Assembly (NCBI GenBank): GCA_900239685.1
Contig: OENT01000776.1
Location: 1-64,000 of the forward strand
Length of the DNA stretch: 64,000 nt
From: Rotaria macrura
Lineage: Eukaryota > Rotifera > Eurotatoria > Philodinida > Philodinidae
Direction of reading: 5' to 3'
Positions within the stretch are counted from its first letter, which is position 1. Every line of letters starts with the position of its first letter. The notes beneath the pieces are model-generated. The model searched no databases and was not told the origin of the DNA. It saw nothing but the letters and a program-made list of their open reading frames with translations. Position numbers and translations under genes: made by a program. Shown piece after piece: positions 63,100-64,000 of this stretch.

Positions 63100-64000
63100 C
63101 GGAAATGTGGGTACTAGATAGAGAATGTATAGTTCATCGAATTATTTTTGCTATTCTTTCTAACTTTTGATAGCACAAAAAAATCTTTATAGTTTAATTC
63201 ATAAAGATAAGTGCAATATCTTTAGCACAAAAAAGAAATCGTTCTGAGCTTTTTTCCAAACTACGCTAGATACGGATATCAAAACAGTGATATTCTTATT
63301 TGTCTAACATGAATTTCCATCAGCTTAGTAAATACAAATACGATAGGAGATAGCTTCATGTCAGATTGTCTTTCAATTATATAGAGACTAATAAAAAAGT
63401 TTGTGTTTAATAAGCTATTACGAATATCGATTGTTGTAACTGATGAAAGGTTAACCTCAACTCGTGTGGTAGCATGAATGTTTTTCGTCTTTATCGATGG
63501 AGCATCGCGATAATATGCAAATTATGTATTTTTATTTTGATAATTATATGAAGTTACTAATAATTTTCCATTGCTCACGAATTCAGTTAGCGTCCAGAAA
63601 TAGATGGAAGCAAAGTTAGTCACAAAAATTATGAGAACTATTCTTCATCTGGAGTCTCAATTGTTTGCAATGGGTTGGCTCAAAAGTTTTTCAAAAATAT
63701 TCCAGTATCCGATAAGTAAGAAGTGCAATCATGGAATCATAATTTGTTTGGTTGATCTTTCTGCGAACACTATTAGTGATCCAATCAGTAAACTGTCATC
63801 GAAAACTTGATGGTATCTACATTTGAATTTTATGTAAACCTGCTACTGCACATTGTAGACCAACCGCGATAAAAAATTATTGAAGTTCTCAAATATTTCC
63901 TGTATTAAAAGATTTTATGACATGGTTCATAAATGAAATTGTTTAGTATTTCTTTATTCGAAGCATAAATATGTGATACTATGTTGTGTAGTTGATGAAT
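63100..64000. other. Upstream flank of the P450 gene to the window edge
   Basis: AT-rich; presumably the promoter of the minus-strand P450 gene. A 68-codon frame at 63604-63810 has no recognisable family. Confidence 0.35.

Noticed and set aside
1..64000. CRISPR arrays, rRNA genes, intact tRNA genes and intact transposase genes
   Set aside because: Looked for on both strands by eye; no regularly spaced direct repeats, rRNA blocks, foldable cloverleaf or DDE/RT motifs were seen.

Overview
This looks like a stretch of an AT-rich animal nuclear genome. Coding genes are split by very short GT-AG introns (mostly about 50-60 bp), use the standard stop codons, and match metazoan families: calpain-15/SOLH, CHORD-containing protein, Gemin5 and ABCA transporter. 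Intermixed are genes whose closest relatives, as far as I can recall, are fungal or bacterial: a CYP55/P450nor-type cytochrome P450 and a YbhE-like lactonase. A SABATH-type methyltransferase may also be foreign. Compact introns, scattered foreign metabolic genes and many small inverted-repeat elements fit a bdelloid rotifer best. That assignment is inference; no species-diagnostic marker is present.

Layout. 0-9 kb: edge fragments, including an isolated VIT-domain exon, then repeat structures: an 18-mer cluster, a near-perfect 341-bp palindrome centred on a single N, and a fold-back. 9.1-11.7 kb: calpain-15-like protease (+). 15.4 kb: small secreted Cys-rich protein (+). 18.1-20.2 kb: CHORD protein gene (+) with a 973-bp TA-flanked inverted-repeat transposon in its only coding intron. 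22.0-23.1 kb: SABATH methyltransferase (+). 25.5-29.8 kb: Gemin5-like WD-repeat gene (+), 16 exons. 32.4-41.3 kb: complete ABCA transporter (-), 27 exons, 1744 codons in one consistent frame. 41-55 kb: gene-poor, with fold-back or MITE-like elements and tRNA-like relics. 55.1-56.2 kb: intronless lactonase with signal peptide (+). 58.1-58.5 kb: decayed unidentified gene (+). 61.2-63.1 kb: CYP55-like P450 (-).

The genes do not form an operon or a clear pathway; each has its own strand and spacing. The most notable content is the probable acquired-gene set, above all the P450nor-like gene. It keeps the family's heme Cys, the I-helix Thr, the proton-relay Ser and Asp, and an Arg-Thr-Asn-Gly motif, so NO reduction to N2O is a testable prediction. 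Exon joins were deduced by hand from splice signals and reading phase. The large ABCA, Gemin5, calpain, CHORD and P450 models all close in frame; one junction each in Gemin5 (26306/26357) and the methyltransferase first exon are less certain.
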